Assembly: GCF_003206065.1 (NCBI RefSeq)
Contig: NZ_PZJQ01000004.1
Coordinates: forward strand, 1,076,653-1,140,652
Origin: Salinicola halimionae
GTDB taxonomy: Bacteria > Pseudomonadota > Gammaproteobacteria > Pseudomonadales > Halomonadaceae
Length of the DNA stretch: 64,000 bases
Direction of reading: 5' to 3'
Part shown: positions 1-7,988 of the stretch, piece after piece
How the letters are laid out: the number at the start of each line of letters is the position of its first letter
Numbering within the stretch: position 1 is the first letter of the stretch
Position numbers and translations under genes: made by a program
The notes under the pieces: model-generated
Databases searched by the model: none
Told to the model about the DNA's origin: nothing
Seen by the model: only the letters and a program-made list of their open reading frames with translations

Positions 1-1067
1 AGGCCGAAGCGCTGATGCACACGCTGCTCGGCGGCGACGTGGTCGGCAAGGCGCAGACCGGGACCGGCAAGACGGCCGCGTTTCTGATCTCCATGCTGGC
101 CTATTTCCTCGAAGAGGAAGCGCCGGACGGACAGAAGCCGGGGACGCCTCGCGCGCTGATCGTCGCGCCGACCCGCGAACTGGCCCTGCAGATCGAGAAG
201 GATGCCAAGGCTCTCGCGCGGTTCACGTCGCTGAACGTGGCGAGCGTCGTCGGCGGCATGGACTACCAGAAGCAGCGCGATCAGCTAAGCAAGAATCTGG
301 ACGTGCTGGTGGCAACGCCGGGCCGACTGCTCGATTTCCAGCAGAAACGGGATATCGATCTGTCTCAAGTGGAAGTGCTGGTGCTGGATGAAGCCGACCG
401 GATGCTGTCGATGGGCTTCATTCCGGACGTCAAGCGCATCATCCGCTATACGCCCAAGCCCGTGGAGCGTCAGACCTTCCTGTTCTCGGCGACTTTCACG
501 CCTGACATCCTCGGCCTTTCCGAGCAGTGGACCCAGAACCCGGCTCACGTCGAGATCGAGGTGACCCACGACAACGCGGCCAATATCGATCAGCGTGTCT
601 ATCTGGTCAGTGACAGCGACAAGCGCAAGCTGCTGTTCAATCTGGTCAACCAGGAGACGATGGAGCGGGTCATCGTGTTCGCCAATCGTCGCGATCTGGT
701 GCGCGAGCTGGATCAGCTGCTGCGTGAGCAGGGCATCAACGTGGCGATGCTTTCCGGTGACGTGCCGCAGAGTCAGCGAATCAAGACGCTGGAACGTTTC
801 CGTGAAGGTGAAGTGAACGTGCTGGTAGCGACCGATGTTGCCGGGCGTGGCATTCACATCGAGGATGTCAGCCATGTCATCAACTTCACGCTGCCGGAAG
901 ATCCGGAAGACTACGTTCATCGTATCGGCCGTACCGGACGGGCCGGGGCTCAGGGCGTATCGATCAGTTTCGTCGGCGAGGAAGATGCGTTCTCGCTGCC
1001 CGAGATCGAGAACTACATCAACGGCAAGCTTCCCTGTGAGCATCCGCCCGAATCGATGCGGCCCTGA
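1..1067 (+). CDS. rhlB: DEAD-box RNA helicase, RhlB-like (5' end cut)
   Basis: Superfamily 2 ATP-dependent RNA helicase; RhlB proteins unwind short RNA duplexes, in E. coli within the RNA degradosome. The frame is open from base 3, reading A-E-A-L before the first Met, which fits the end of a Q motif, so a few dozen N-terminal residues lie outside the window. Visible motifs in order: Walker [25 protein letters not shown] box [11 protein letters not shown], then the C-terminal RecA domain with [11 protein letters not shown] and [10 protein letters not shown]. The ending [14 protein letters not shown] resembles RhlB more than RhlE, SrmB or DeaD, but the long Arg-rich tail of enterobacterial RhlB is absent. 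A perfect hairpin terminator follows. The helicase family is certain; the RhlB assignment is likely, not proven. Confidence 0.85.
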   Translation, partial: AEALMHTLLGGDVVGKAQTGTGKTAAFLISMLAYFLEEEAPDGQKPGTPRALIVAPTRELALQIEKDAKALARFTSLNVASVVGGMDYQKQRDQLSKNLDVLVATPGRLLDFQQKRDIDLSQVEVLVLDEADRMLSMGFIPDVKRIIRYTPKPVERQTFLFSATFTPDILGLSEQWTQNPAHVEIEVTHDNAANIDQRVYLVSDSDKRKLLFNLVNQETMERVIVFANRRDLVRELDQLLREQGINVAMLSGDVPQSQRIKTLERFREGEVNVLVATDVAGRGIHIEDVSHVINFTLPEDPEDYVHRIGRTGRAGAQGVSISFVGEEDAFSLPEIENYINGKLPCEHPPESMRP

Positions 1068-1115
1068 ACGGCTGACATCCAGGGTGGCGCAGGTTCCTGC
1101 GGCCTCTCTCCGGTA

Positions 1116-1144
1116 ATCGCCCACCCTCGGTGGGCGATCCTTTC
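1116..1144 (+). terminator. Rho-independent terminator after the helicase gene
   Basis: Perfect 10-bp stem ATCGCCCACC (1116-1125) / GGTGGGCGAT (1129-1138) with a 3-nt loop, followed by a short pyrimidine/T run. It lies 48 bases after the helicase stop. It also argues against the earlier in-frame dinG start at 1130, which would sit inside it. Confidence 0.75.
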
Positions 1145-1171
1145 CTGATACCATTCCGCTCCGGAACGCGC

Positions 1172-3325
1172 ATGCTCGATGAACCCCTCAAGCAACAGAT
1201 TCAAGAGGCTTACCGGCGCGTGCTCGAGGGGCTGGAGCTCACGCCGCGCTACGGTCAGCGCCTGATGATCGCGGAAATCGCGCGCACGCTGGCGTCGATC
1301 GAGCAGGACGAGCAAGGTCGGAGAACCTCCAACGAGCACGTCTGCGTGCTGGAGGCGGGCACCGGAACCGGCAAGACGCTCGCCTATCTATTGTCGGCGC
1401 TGCCCGTGGCCAAGGCCCGCGGCAAGCGCCTGGTCATCGCCACCGCCACGGTGGCGCTCCAGGAGCAGGTTCTGAATCAGGATCTGCCGATGCTCAAGGC
1501 GCACAGTGGCCTCGACTTCGAATATGCGCTGGCCAAGGGTCGCGGTCGTTATCTCTGCGTGGCCAAGCTGGACCAGGCACTGGAGGGTGCCGAGCCCAAT
1601 CCGACGCTGTCCTTGTTCGAGCAGACCATCGCCACGGATGCCGGGGGGGACTTTCCTCAGCTGATTCAGGAGATGGCCGACACCTACGCGTCGGGGAACT
1701 GGGAAGGAGACCGTGACAGCTGGCCGGTCGCCATCGACGATCGCGACTGGCGGCGGCTGACGGTGGATCACCGTCAATGTACCAACCGCCGCTGCGGTCA
1801 TTTCGGCGCTTGCGCCTATTTTCGTTCGCGCCGGCATCTCGAGCAGGCCGATATCATCGTTGCCAATCATGATCTGGTGCTGGCGGATCTGGCGCTAGGC
1901 GGCGGCATGGTGTTGCCATCGCCCAAGGACTGCATCTACGTCTTCGATGAAGGCCACCATCTGCCGGACAAGGCACTGGACCACTTCTATCATCGCTTCG
2001 GGATCAACGCCACGCTGCGCTGGTTGCGAACGTTGAAGAAGTCGCTGACCGAATTGAACACCGCGCTGGGCGCTCAGCCGACGCTGGCGCGACTGCTGGC
2101 GAGCTTTCCCGAGCGGATAGCGGCGCTGGAGCCCCGGCTCGGCGATGCCTATGCCATGGGTCATCAGATCGCCGGGCTGAGTGCCGGGGCTGGCGATGAA
2201 ACGCAGAATTTCCGCTTCCCCAACGGCCGTGCACCCGAGCCGCTGGTCGAGCTCGCTCAGCAGTTGGTGGTGCCGTTCGCCGAGCTCTCGCGGGATCTGG
2301 AGACGATGAGCGACATCCTGCGCGAGAGCCTCGACCCGGATAAATCCACCGGACTTCCGCGGGGGCAGGCGGAACCCTGGCTGCCGTTGACGGCACTGCT
2401 CCACGGTCGCGCGCTCGAGGCGCACGCGCTGTGGTCGGCCATGGCCAAGCCCGATCCGGCCGGGCAGGCACCACAGGCGCGCTGGTTGACGTTCCAGAGC
2501 TTCGGCGGCGAACCGGAGCTGACGTTTTCCGCCAGTCCGGTGTCGGCGGCGGAAACGTTGGCGCGTCATCTCTGGGGAAGCTGCTACGGGGCGGTGGTCA
2601 CTTCGGCGACACTGACGGCGCTCAATCGCTTCGAACGGCTGCAGGAGCGCGCCGGCCTGGCCAACCGCTATCGCTATCAGCGCCTGCCGAGCCCGTTCGA
2701 CTACTCCCGTGCGACGCTCAGCGTGCCGCGAGAGGCGGTCGAGCCTGGCGATGCCATGGCGCACGACCGCTCCATCGTGCAGTTCATCGAAGGCCTGGCC
2801 GACGACGAAGCGGTGCTGGTGCTGTTTTCGTCGCGCAAACAGCTGCGCAGCGTAGCGGATGGGCTACCGGAACTGTGGGCATCGCGGCTGCTTTCCCAGG
2901 ACCGATTGCCCAAGCGCGAGCTGCTGGAGCGGCACCGCAAGGCGGTCGATGCCGGTGACGGGAGCTTGATCTTCGGCCTGGCGAGTTTCGCCGAGGGAAT
3001 CGACCTGCCCGGTCGTTACCTCACCCACGTGGTGATTACCCGGTTGCCGTTCTCGGTGCCTGACGATCCCGTCGGCGCCACCCTCGCCGAATGGATCGAA
3101 AGCCAGGGCGGCAACCCGTTCATGCGAATTTCGGTACCGGATGCGTCGATCAAGCTGGTGCAGGCGTGTGGGCGACTGATTCGCAAGGAAGACGATAGCG
3201 GGCGCATTTCGCTGCTGGATCGGCGCGTGCTGACGCGCCGGTATGGCAAGGCGTTGTTGGACGCGCTGCCACCGTTCCGGCGCCAGATTGAGGGTGTCGA
3301 CGCAGGGGAGCCGGTCAAGCACTAG
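1172..3325 (+). CDS. dinG: ATP-dependent DNA helicase DinG (Fe-S, XPD family)
   Basis: A 5'-3' DNA helicase of the XPD/DinG family with a 4Fe-4S cluster; in E. coli it resolves R-loops and D-loops and is LexA-controlled. Start ATG 1172 is preferred over 1130 because the latter lies in the upstream terminator; this gives 717 residues, near the E. coli size (716). Walker A EAGTGTGKT with Lys68; four cluster cysteines at 129, 203, 208 and 214 (QCTNRRCGHFGAC); Walker B as DEGH at 259-262; C-terminal helicase motifs GLASFAEGIDLPG and QACGRLIRKEDDSG. No obvious LexA box was seen in the short upstream gap. It ends at a terminator shared with the convergent DAHP synthase gene. Confidence 0.93.
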   Translation: MLDEPLKQQIQEAYRRVLEGLELTPRYGQRLMIAEIARTLASIEQDEQGRRTSNEHVCVLEAGTGTGKTLAYLLSALPVAKARGKRLVIATATVALQEQVLNQDLPMLKAHSGLDFEYALAKGRGRYLCVAKLDQALEGAEPNPTLSLFEQTIATDAGGDFPQLIQEMADTYASGNWEGDRDSWPVAIDDRDWRRLTVDHRQCTNRRCGHFGACAYFRSRRHLEQADIIVANHDLVLADLALGGGMVLPSPKDCIYVFDEGHHLPDKALDHFYHRFGINATLRWLRTLKKSLTELNTALGAQPTLARLLASFPERIAALEPRLGDAYAMGHQIAGLSAGAGDETQNFRFPNGRAPEPLVELAQQLVVPFAELSRDLETMSDILRESLDPDKSTGLPRGQAEPWLPLTALLHGRALEAHALWSAMAKPDPAGQAPQARWLTFQSFGGEPELTFSASPVSAAETLARHLWGSCYGAVVTSATLTALNRFERLQERAGLANRYRYQRLPSPFDYSRATLSVPREAVEPGDAMAHDRSIVQFIEGLADDEAVLVLFSSRKQLRSVADGLPELWASRLLSQDRLPKRELLERHRKAVDAGDGSLIFGLASFAEGIDLPGRYLTHVVITRLPFSVPDDPVGATLAEWIESQGGNPFMRISVPDASIKLVQACGRLIRKEDDSGRISLLDRRVLTRRYGKALLDALPPFRRQIEGVDAGEPVKH

Positions 3326-3377
3326 TCGTTCAAGCGCTAGCCGGCCACCCGAACAGGCATGATACCGCCCGAACTCA

Positions 3378-3411
3378 AACGCCCGATGCTGGCTTCAGCA
3401 TCGGGCGTTTT
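3378..3411. terminator. Bidirectional terminator between dinG and the DAHP synthase gene
   Basis: Perfect 13-bp stem AACGCCCGATGCT (3378-3390) / AGCATCGGGCGTT (3397-3409), 6-nt loop, with the arm's own A/T ends giving a short U run on both strands. It sits between two convergent genes, so it can serve both. Confidence 0.85.
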
Positions 3412-3451
3412 GTGTGGCTCTGAGACTGACAGGGATGGATCTCGCTCCCGC

Positions 3452-4534
3452 TCAGTCTTCGCCCTGCTGGCGCGTTTGAAGCGGTGACTTCAGCTGTTCC
3501 GCCATCTGGGCCAGTGTGCGCTCGGTCGTCGGCCAATCGATGCAGGCGTCGGTGATCGAGACGCCATATTCGAGCTGGCTGCGATCTTCCGGGATCTTCT
3601 GGCTACCCCAGCCAATGTTCGACTCGATCATCAGGCCGATGATCGAACGATTGCCGTCAAGAATCTGATGCGTCACGTTTTCCATGACCAACGGCTGTAG
3701 CGCCGCATCCTTGTTGGAATTGGCATGAGAGCAGTCGACCATGAGATTGGCCTTCAGTCCCGCTTTGTGCAGCTCCTGTTCGGCCAGCGTCACGCTGACA
3801 CTGTCGTAGTTAGGCTTGCCGTTGCCGCCGCGAAGGACGACGTGGCCATAGGCGTTGCCGCGAGTGCGGATAACAGCGACCTGGCCCGCCTGGTCGATAC
3901 CCAGGAAATTGTGGGGGCTGGCCACTGACTGCAACGCGTTGACCGCCACATCCAGGCTGCCATCGGTGCCGTTCTTGAATCCGACGGGTCCGGAGAGACC
4001 GGAGGCCATCTCGCGGTGAGTCTGGGATTCCGTGGTACGTGCGCCAACGGCCGACCAGCTGATGCAGTCCTGCAGATACTGCGGCGAGATCGGATCCAGT
4101 GCTTCGGTGGCCAGCGGCAACCCGATTTCGGCCAGATCCACCAGGAGCCTGCGGGCGATATGCAAGCCCTCTTCGATCTCGAACGAGTCGTTGAGGTGCG
4201 GGTCGTTGATCAGACCTTTCCAGCCGACCGTGGTACGAGGTTTTTCGAAGTAGACACGCATCACGATGTAGAGGCTGTCGCTGACGGCATCGGCCAGCTT
4301 GCGTAGACGTCTGGCGTAGTCTCGCGCCGCGTCCGGATCGTGGATCGAGCAAGGGCCAATCACCACGAGGAGACGAGGATCTTCGCGATCGAGAATACGC
4401 TGGATGGTGTGGCGGCCTTCTATGACCGTGCGCTCGGCGGATTCCGTGAGTGGGATGTTCTGCTTCAACGCTTCCGGCGTAATCAGGACATCCTGGGAAA
4501 GAACGTTGAGATTGTTGACCTGCTGTTCCGACAT
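3452..4534 (-). CDS. aroF: 3-deoxy-7-phosphoheptulonate synthase (DAHP synthase, class I)
   Basis: First enzyme of the shikimate pathway: condenses phosphoenolpyruvate and erythrose-4-phosphate. 360 residues, usual for the AroF/AroG/AroH family (about 350). Characteristic stretches: LLVVIGPCSIHDP (metal Cys), YFEKPRTTVGWKGLINDP, LATEALDP, SWSAVGARTTESQTHREMASG, VGFKNGTDGS, MVDCSHANSNKD and IIGLMIESNI. The N-terminal part (NNLNVLSQDVLITPEALKQ) is closest to what I recall of the tyrosine-sensitive isozyme AroF, so AroF is used as symbol; which amino acid inhibits it cannot be settled by eye. Monocistronic, convergent with dinG, with a candidate promoter at 4580-4609. Confidence 0.9.
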   Translation of the reverse strand: MSEQQVNNLNVLSQDVLITPEALKQNIPLTESAERTVIEGRHTIQRILDREDPRLLVVIGPCSIHDPDAARDYARRLRKLADAVSDSLYIVMRVYFEKPRTTVGWKGLINDPHLNDSFEIEEGLHIARRLLVDLAEIGLPLATEALDPISPQYLQDCISWSAVGARTTESQTHREMASGLSGPVGFKNGTDGSLDVAVNALQSVASPHNFLGIDQAGQVAVIRTRGNAYGHVVLRGGNGKPNYDSVSVTLAEQELHKAGLKANLMVDCSHANSNKDAALQPLVMENVTHQILDGNRSIIGLMIESNIGWGSQKIPEDRSQLEYGVSITDACIDWPTTERTLAQMAEQLKSPLQTRQQGED

Positions 4535-4579
4535 GCTGGGGCCCGTTGACTCTGATTAGTGACTGCGCGTGAAGCGCGT

Positions 4580-4609
4580 ACTATGGAGGCTGCGAGGTGT
4601 AAAAATCAA
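4580..4609 (-). promoter_or_regulatory. Candidate sigma-70 promoter of the DAHP synthase gene with a TyrR-like half-site
   Basis: Read on the minus strand: TTGATT (4609-4604), an 18-base spacer, CATAGT (4585-4580), placing transcription start about 40 bases before the ATG. On the plus strand TGTAAA at 4598-4603, beside the -35 hexamer, equals one half of the TyrR box (TGTAAA-N6-TTTACA), but the second half does not match, so TyrR control is only a suggestion. Confidence 0.4.
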
Positions 4610-4692
4610 CTTCCCGGCTGTCGTCGAGCCTCGGGTCTGGATCGAATATCGCGAAATCGGCGCTGAAATAGCAGATTGATGAGGTAGGGAAA

Positions 4693-4739
4693 AACAGAAA
4701 CACTGGGGCGGCTTCGCGTGCTAATCCAGCGTTTCTGTT
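4693..4739. repeat. Inverted repeat upstream of rpoE
   Basis: Arms AACAGAAACACTGG (4693-4706) and CCAGCGTTTCTGTT (4726-4739) pair at 13 of 14 positions around a 19-base loop. No T run follows, and it lies 155 bases before the rpoE ATG, partly overlapping the TTATAA hexamer at 4738. It could be an operator or a leader structure. Confidence 0.6.
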
Positions 4740-4894
4740 ATAAGTTGCACGCCTGTCATTGAATCGTGAGCCCGAGGGCTCCAGGTTGGATCATGAGCGT
4801 ATTGTTTCCCAGTCATCACACTTGTTATTGCCGCGCTGTCACTCGACTTCAGCTACCGCCGCTTTCTCAGCCCAGCCGTACGGGGAGGGGTTGA

Positions 4895-5500
4895 ATGGGT
4901 GCTCGAGAGACCGATCAACAACTCGTCGAACGCGCGCAGAAAGGAGATAGCAGAGCTTTTGATCTCCTGGTCAAGAAGTATCAGCACAAGATCCTTGGGT
5001 TGATCAGCCGTTATGTCCAGGACCATTCCGAGGTGCAGGACGTCGCTCAGGAAGCCTTCATCAAGGCCTATCGTGCCTTGGGAAGCTTCCGTGCCGAGAG
5101 TGCCTTTTATACCTGGATGTATCGAATTGCCATCAATACGGCGAAGAACTATCTGGTGTCGCGCGGGCGCCGCCCACCAGGCAGTGATCTCGACATCAGC
5201 GACGCAGAGATCGTCGACCAAAGCGGCCGGCTGTCGGATATCGAGTCGCCCGAAGCGGCCATTGCCCGCGATCAGCTCGAAGCGGCGGTTTTCGAAGCGA
5301 TAGAAAAGCTGCCCGACGATCTGCGTACGGCCATTACGCTGCGCGAGTTCGATGGGCTCTCCTACGAGGATATCGCCACGATCATGGAGTGTCCGGTGGG
5401 CACCGTGCGCTCAAGAATATTTCGGGCGCGTGAAGCTGTCGACAAGCACATCGAGCCGCTGCTGGAACATGGCTCTGGTGGTGCGGTCAATGGTCCCTGA
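4895..5500 (+). CDS. rpoE: Extracytoplasmic-function sigma factor RpoE / AlgU
   Basis: Envelope-stress sigma factor (sigma-E; AlgU/AlgT in Pseudomonas), directing RNA polymerase to GAACTT/TCTGA-type promoters. 201 residues. Region 2: LVKKYQHKILGLISRYVQD and DVAQEAFIKAYRALGSFRAESAFYTWMYRIAINTAKNYL; region 4: LPDDLRTAITLREFDGLSYEDIATIMECPVGTVRSRIFRARE. Strong Shine-Dalgarno GGAGGGG at 4884-4890 fixes the start. The next genes encode its anti-sigma factor, the MucB/RseB sensor and the MucD protease, the standard algU-mucA-mucB-mucD order. Unusually, 336 bases separate it from mucA. Confidence 0.95.
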   Translation: MGARETDQQLVERAQKGDSRAFDLLVKKYQHKILGLISRYVQDHSEVQDVAQEAFIKAYRALGSFRAESAFYTWMYRIAINTAKNYLVSRGRRPPGSDLDISDAEIVDQSGRLSDIESPEAAIARDQLEAAVFEAIEKLPDDLRTAITLREFDGLSYEDIATIMECPVGTVRSRIFRAREAVDKHIEPLLEHGSGGAVNGP

Positions 5501-5836
5501 GTGGCGCCAGACGTCGGTTCACCGATTTGTCGTCAAGGGACTCGTCGTCCCTGACTCGGCGAATCATCGGGCTTCGATAGTAAAGTCAGCGATGGTCAGC
5601 CAACGAAAGATGAATCGAAAATGAACTGTCGTCGATTTTTGTCGTCGTAGAAGGGCAGGTGATGGCCAAGGCGTCGTCGACTGGGGACACCCAGTCACGA
5701 TGAGCTGGTGACACAGAGGTCGAGCTTGCGCATCTCGAACATGTTAGGTCGAGATGACGCGCCTCCAGATGTCACTCTGAACGTCGCCGTCATTCAACAC
5801 GTGGCGAGCCGCAAGGCCGAGTGTGAGGGTGTGATT
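5501..5836. other. 336-bp gap between rpoE and the anti-sigma gene
   Basis: Sigma and anti-sigma genes are normally almost adjacent. No gene is visible here; an open frame enters mucA from 5708 but its first 43 codons look non-coding and the good Shine-Dalgarno lies just before 5837. The gap holds a small hairpin AGGGAC/GTCCCT at 5536-5552 without a T run, and a weak sigma-E-like promoter candidate at 5623-5650. Confidence 0.5.
5623..5650 (+). promoter_or_regulatory. Weak sigma-E/AlgU-like promoter candidate before mucA
   Basis: GAACTG (5623-5628), 16 bases, TCGTAG (5645-5650), compared with GAACTT-N16/17-TCtgA. It would allow mucA-mucB transcription separate from rpoE. The -35 differs at one base, the -10 is poor; a chance match is possible. 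Confidence 0.25.
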
Positions 5837-6631
5837 ATGAAACAGGTGCATGAATCTTTTTCCGCACTGATGGACAACGAAGCCGATGAATTCGATCTGA
5901 GACGAGTTCTCAAGACGATGGGCACGGCCTCGCAAGAGGGCGATACCTGGCGCCGATATCATCTGGCTCGAAGCATGATGCGGCGTGAGCGCGATGTGAT
6001 CGTCGATATCGATATTTCCCGCGATGTGATGGCTGCCATTGCGGACGAGCCGCAACCGGTTCGGGAGTCTGGCAGTGAACCGACGAAGCGCCATTCGTTC
6101 TCGATGATGAGTGGCGCCGCCGTTGCGGCCGCGGTATCGCTGATGGTGATCACCGGCGTTCAGGTCTACAACGGCCAGTTTGGTGGTGGCACCACGACAT
6201 CGTCGGACGTCGCGTCCAGTGGTGGAGTAGCCTCGTCGGTTGGGGCACAACCCTCGCTGGCATCGGAAGAGGTATCAGGCGGGCAGGGCGGTGCGATGCA
6301 GGCTTCCATGCAGGCGCCCATCTCCAATGGCCTGCCGTACACGCTGGGTGGCTCGGGCGTTGGCAGCCTTGGCAATGGCAACCCGAGTAATGGCAACAAT
6401 AGCGGCCTGATGACCGTCGGCGAGCAGATGATGCAACCGATGTTTCTGTCGCCGAGCACGCGTCAGTCGCCCAATGTCGATCGAGAGCAGGCGCAGACGC
6501 TCCAGTCCTACCTCGAGCGCCATTCGGCTGGGGCGGCCTACAGCACTGGCGATAACTGGATGCCGCTGCTGCGTACGCCGGGTGGTTTATCCGCTCAGAT
6601 CGATAACGCCGGAGCCACGGAAGCGCGTTGA
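5837..6631 (+). CDS. rseA: Anti-sigma-E factor RseA / MucA
   Basis: Inner-membrane anti-sigma factor that holds sigma-E inactive until regulated proteolysis. Start ATG 5837 chosen for the Shine-Dalgarno GAGGGTG just upstream and for the N-terminal match to the RseA domain (FSALMDNEADEFDLRRVL, then TWRRYHLARSMMR). 264 residues, clearly longer than Pseudomonas MucA (194) or E. coli RseA (216). One membrane segment at about 88-110. Periplasmic residues 114-215 are low-complexity and rich in Gly, Ser, Asn and Thr, after which a conserved-looking end returns (QAQTLQSYLERHSAGAAYS). The stop overlaps the rseB ATG by one base, indicating coupled translation. Confidence 0.88.
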   Translation: MKQVHESFSALMDNEADEFDLRRVLKTMGTASQEGDTWRRYHLARSMMRRERDVIVDIDISRDVMAAIADEPQPVRESGSEPTKRHSFSMMSGAAVAAAVSLMVITGVQVYNGQFGGGTTTSSDVASSGGVASSVGAQPSLASEEVSGGQGGAMQASMQAPISNGLPYTLGGSGVGSLGNGNPSNGNNSGLMTVGEQMMQPMFLSPSTRQSPNVDREQAQTLQSYLERHSAGAAYSTGDNWMPLLRTPGGLSAQIDNAGATEAR

Positions 6632-7662
6632 TGTTTCGGTTCTTCCCTTGGGCGTCTTGGGCCGCGGCGCTCTCCGTACTGGCGGCGTCCGCTGGCGTTC
6701 CGCCGCAGTCGTTTGCCGATGATAGAGCTGCTCCGGAAACTTTCGATTGCCGTGATCTTGCTTCGGCCGGTGATGGCGACATCACACCCGAAGCGTTATT
6801 TCAACGCAGCCTCTGGGCCAGCCACTGCTATAACTTCGGTGCGCGCGCAGTGCGCATCAGCTTCGATGGCGTCAGAACACTGGCGCTGACCCATAGCGTG
6901 GAAGACGGCATCGAAACCGAGTCCGCCAGATTTCTCGACGGCCCACCCATCGCGGTGGAAAAACGGGGTCGTGTGGGCCAGGACACGAAGAACGGTGCTC
7001 TGGGCTTCTCGGCCGGTATCGCGCCTGCCGCACTGGCTGAGCAGATTGCAGCACATTACGAGCTGCAGCCGATGGCGCTCGAGCGCATTGCCGGACGCCC
7101 GGCGTGGCGGCTCGATGTCGAACCACAGGACGGACTCCGTTACGGCTACCGGTTGTGGCTCGATCGCCAGACGGCGCTACCGCTCAAGCGCGAAATGATC
7201 GATATCGACGGGCGGATTCTCGAGACCTTTCAGATAACCGATCTACAGGAGCCCACGCTTTACTCAAGTACGCTTCGCCTCGGGCCCGGTCCCAGTCCTC
7301 CGGGTTCACCATGGCATGCGCAGTGGCTGCCTGCCGGTTTTACCGTGCAGCCGATCCCTCCGGATAGCCCCGACCAGAGCGCTCGCGTCGAACATCGTCT
7401 GTACAGCGACGGCTTGACCAGTGTCAGTCTGTTCGTCGAACCCATGGCCAACGATCGCCCTGCGTTATTGGCGGGCATTCATCGCCTGGGCATCTCCTAT
7501 GCCGCCGTTCGCCATGTGATCCACCAAGGTCGACCGATGCAGATACTGGTTCTGGGCGAAGCGCCAGCCGAGGTTCTGGCACGCATCGCCTCGAGCGTGG
7601 CGTGGAATGATGGTAAAAGCGCCAGCGACACTGCGGCCGACATCTCTGCTGATGGTTCCTGA
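6631..7662 (+). CDS. rseB: Periplasmic sigma-E regulatory protein RseB / MucB
   Basis: Periplasmic protein that binds the anti-sigma factor RseA and protects it from the first protease, releasing it when lipid or lipopolysaccharide signals appear. 343 residues from ATG 6631, which overlaps the rseA stop; a TTG one codon earlier is less likely. A cleavable signal peptide spans roughly residues 1-29 (FFPWASWAAALSVLAASAG...SFA). The mature part has the two-domain MucB pattern, for example RFLDGPPIAVEKRG, RPAWRLDVEPQDGLRYGYRLWLDRQTALPLK and WLPAGFTV. No mucC homologue follows; a terminator and then mucD do. Confidence 0.88.
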   Translation: MFRFFPWASWAAALSVLAASAGVPPQSFADDRAAPETFDCRDLASAGDGDITPEALFQRSLWASHCYNFGARAVRISFDGVRTLALTHSVEDGIETESARFLDGPPIAVEKRGRVGQDTKNGALGFSAGIAPAALAEQIAAHYELQPMALERIAGRPAWRLDVEPQDGLRYGYRLWLDRQTALPLKREMIDIDGRILETFQITDLQEPTLYSSTLRLGPGPSPPGSPWHAQWLPAGFTVQPIPPDSPDQSARVEHRLYSDGLTSVSLFVEPMANDRPALLAGIHRLGISYAAVRHVIHQGRPMQILVLGEAPAEVLARIASSVAWNDGKSASDTAADISADGS

Positions 7663-7688
7663 ACGTTTCCGCTGATGGCTTTCTAGGC

Positions 7689-7707
7689 GCCGTCGCCGAC
7701 GGCTTTT
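7689..7707 (+). terminator. Terminator after rseB
   Basis: Stem GCCGTC (7689-7694) / GACGGC (7698-7703), 3-nt loop, followed directly by TTTT. It separates the rpoE-rseA-rseB unit from mucD. Confidence 0.7.
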
Positions 7708-7820
7708 AATCGCCTTCGCTGAAGGCCCCCGCATTTTCTACCTGCCTGATTGTGTCCTTCGACCATTCTCGATGTTGAACTGGTCGCAACGATCCCTGCA
7801 AAGAAACTTTACATCTCGGT

Positions 7821-7849
7821 GAACTCTTGGCGTTTTTTCGCATCAATGA
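7821..7849 (+). promoter_or_regulatory. Candidate sigma-E promoter of mucD
   Basis: GAACTC (7821-7826), 16 bases, TCAATGA (7843-7849), close to the sigma-E consensus GAACTT-N16-TCAAA/TCTGA. It lies about 140 bases before mucD, downstream of a terminator that isolates mucD from the rpoE operon, so mucD needs a promoter of its own; DegP-type proteases are classical sigma-E targets. Confidence 0.45.
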
Positions 7850-7988
7850 ATGTGGTTGCCGTGCCCTGTGTCTGGCGCAGCGATGATGCGATGACGTGAG
7901 GTTCATCAACGCCGCTTTACCCTTCACGCACATCGTTCTTCTCAACGTGTGACTCGTCAGAGTCTTCATCGATGTTTAGGAGTATTTA

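Larger units (their letters stand above)
4535..4894. other. 360-bp divergent intergenic region between the DAHP synthase gene and rpoE
   Basis: No credible coding frame. It holds the DAHP synthase promoter candidate near its left end, a long-arm inverted repeat at 4693-4739, and the rpoE leader. I looked for an AlgU/sigma-E type promoter (GAACTT, 16-17 bases, TCTGA) in front of rpoE and found no good match. TTATAA at 4738-4743 could be a -10 hexamer but has no clear -35 partner. Confidence 0.5.
7663..7988. other. 326-bp rseB-mucD intergenic region
   Basis: Contains the rseB terminator at its left end and the mucD promoter candidate at 7821-7849. No coding frame with support. P. aeruginosa has mucC between mucB and mucD; nothing like it is seen here. 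Confidence 0.5.

Noticed and set aside
285-1154. 289-codon minus-strand open frame across the helicase gene
   Set aside because: Antisense shadow of a well-conserved coding frame; no domain or ribosome site.
1130-1171. Earlier start for dinG
   Set aside because: It would lie inside the terminator of the upstream gene and adds non-conserved residues.
5708-5836. 43-codon N-terminal extension of the anti-sigma gene
   Set aside because: Non-conserved residues; the RseA domain begins at 5837, which has its own Shine-Dalgarno.
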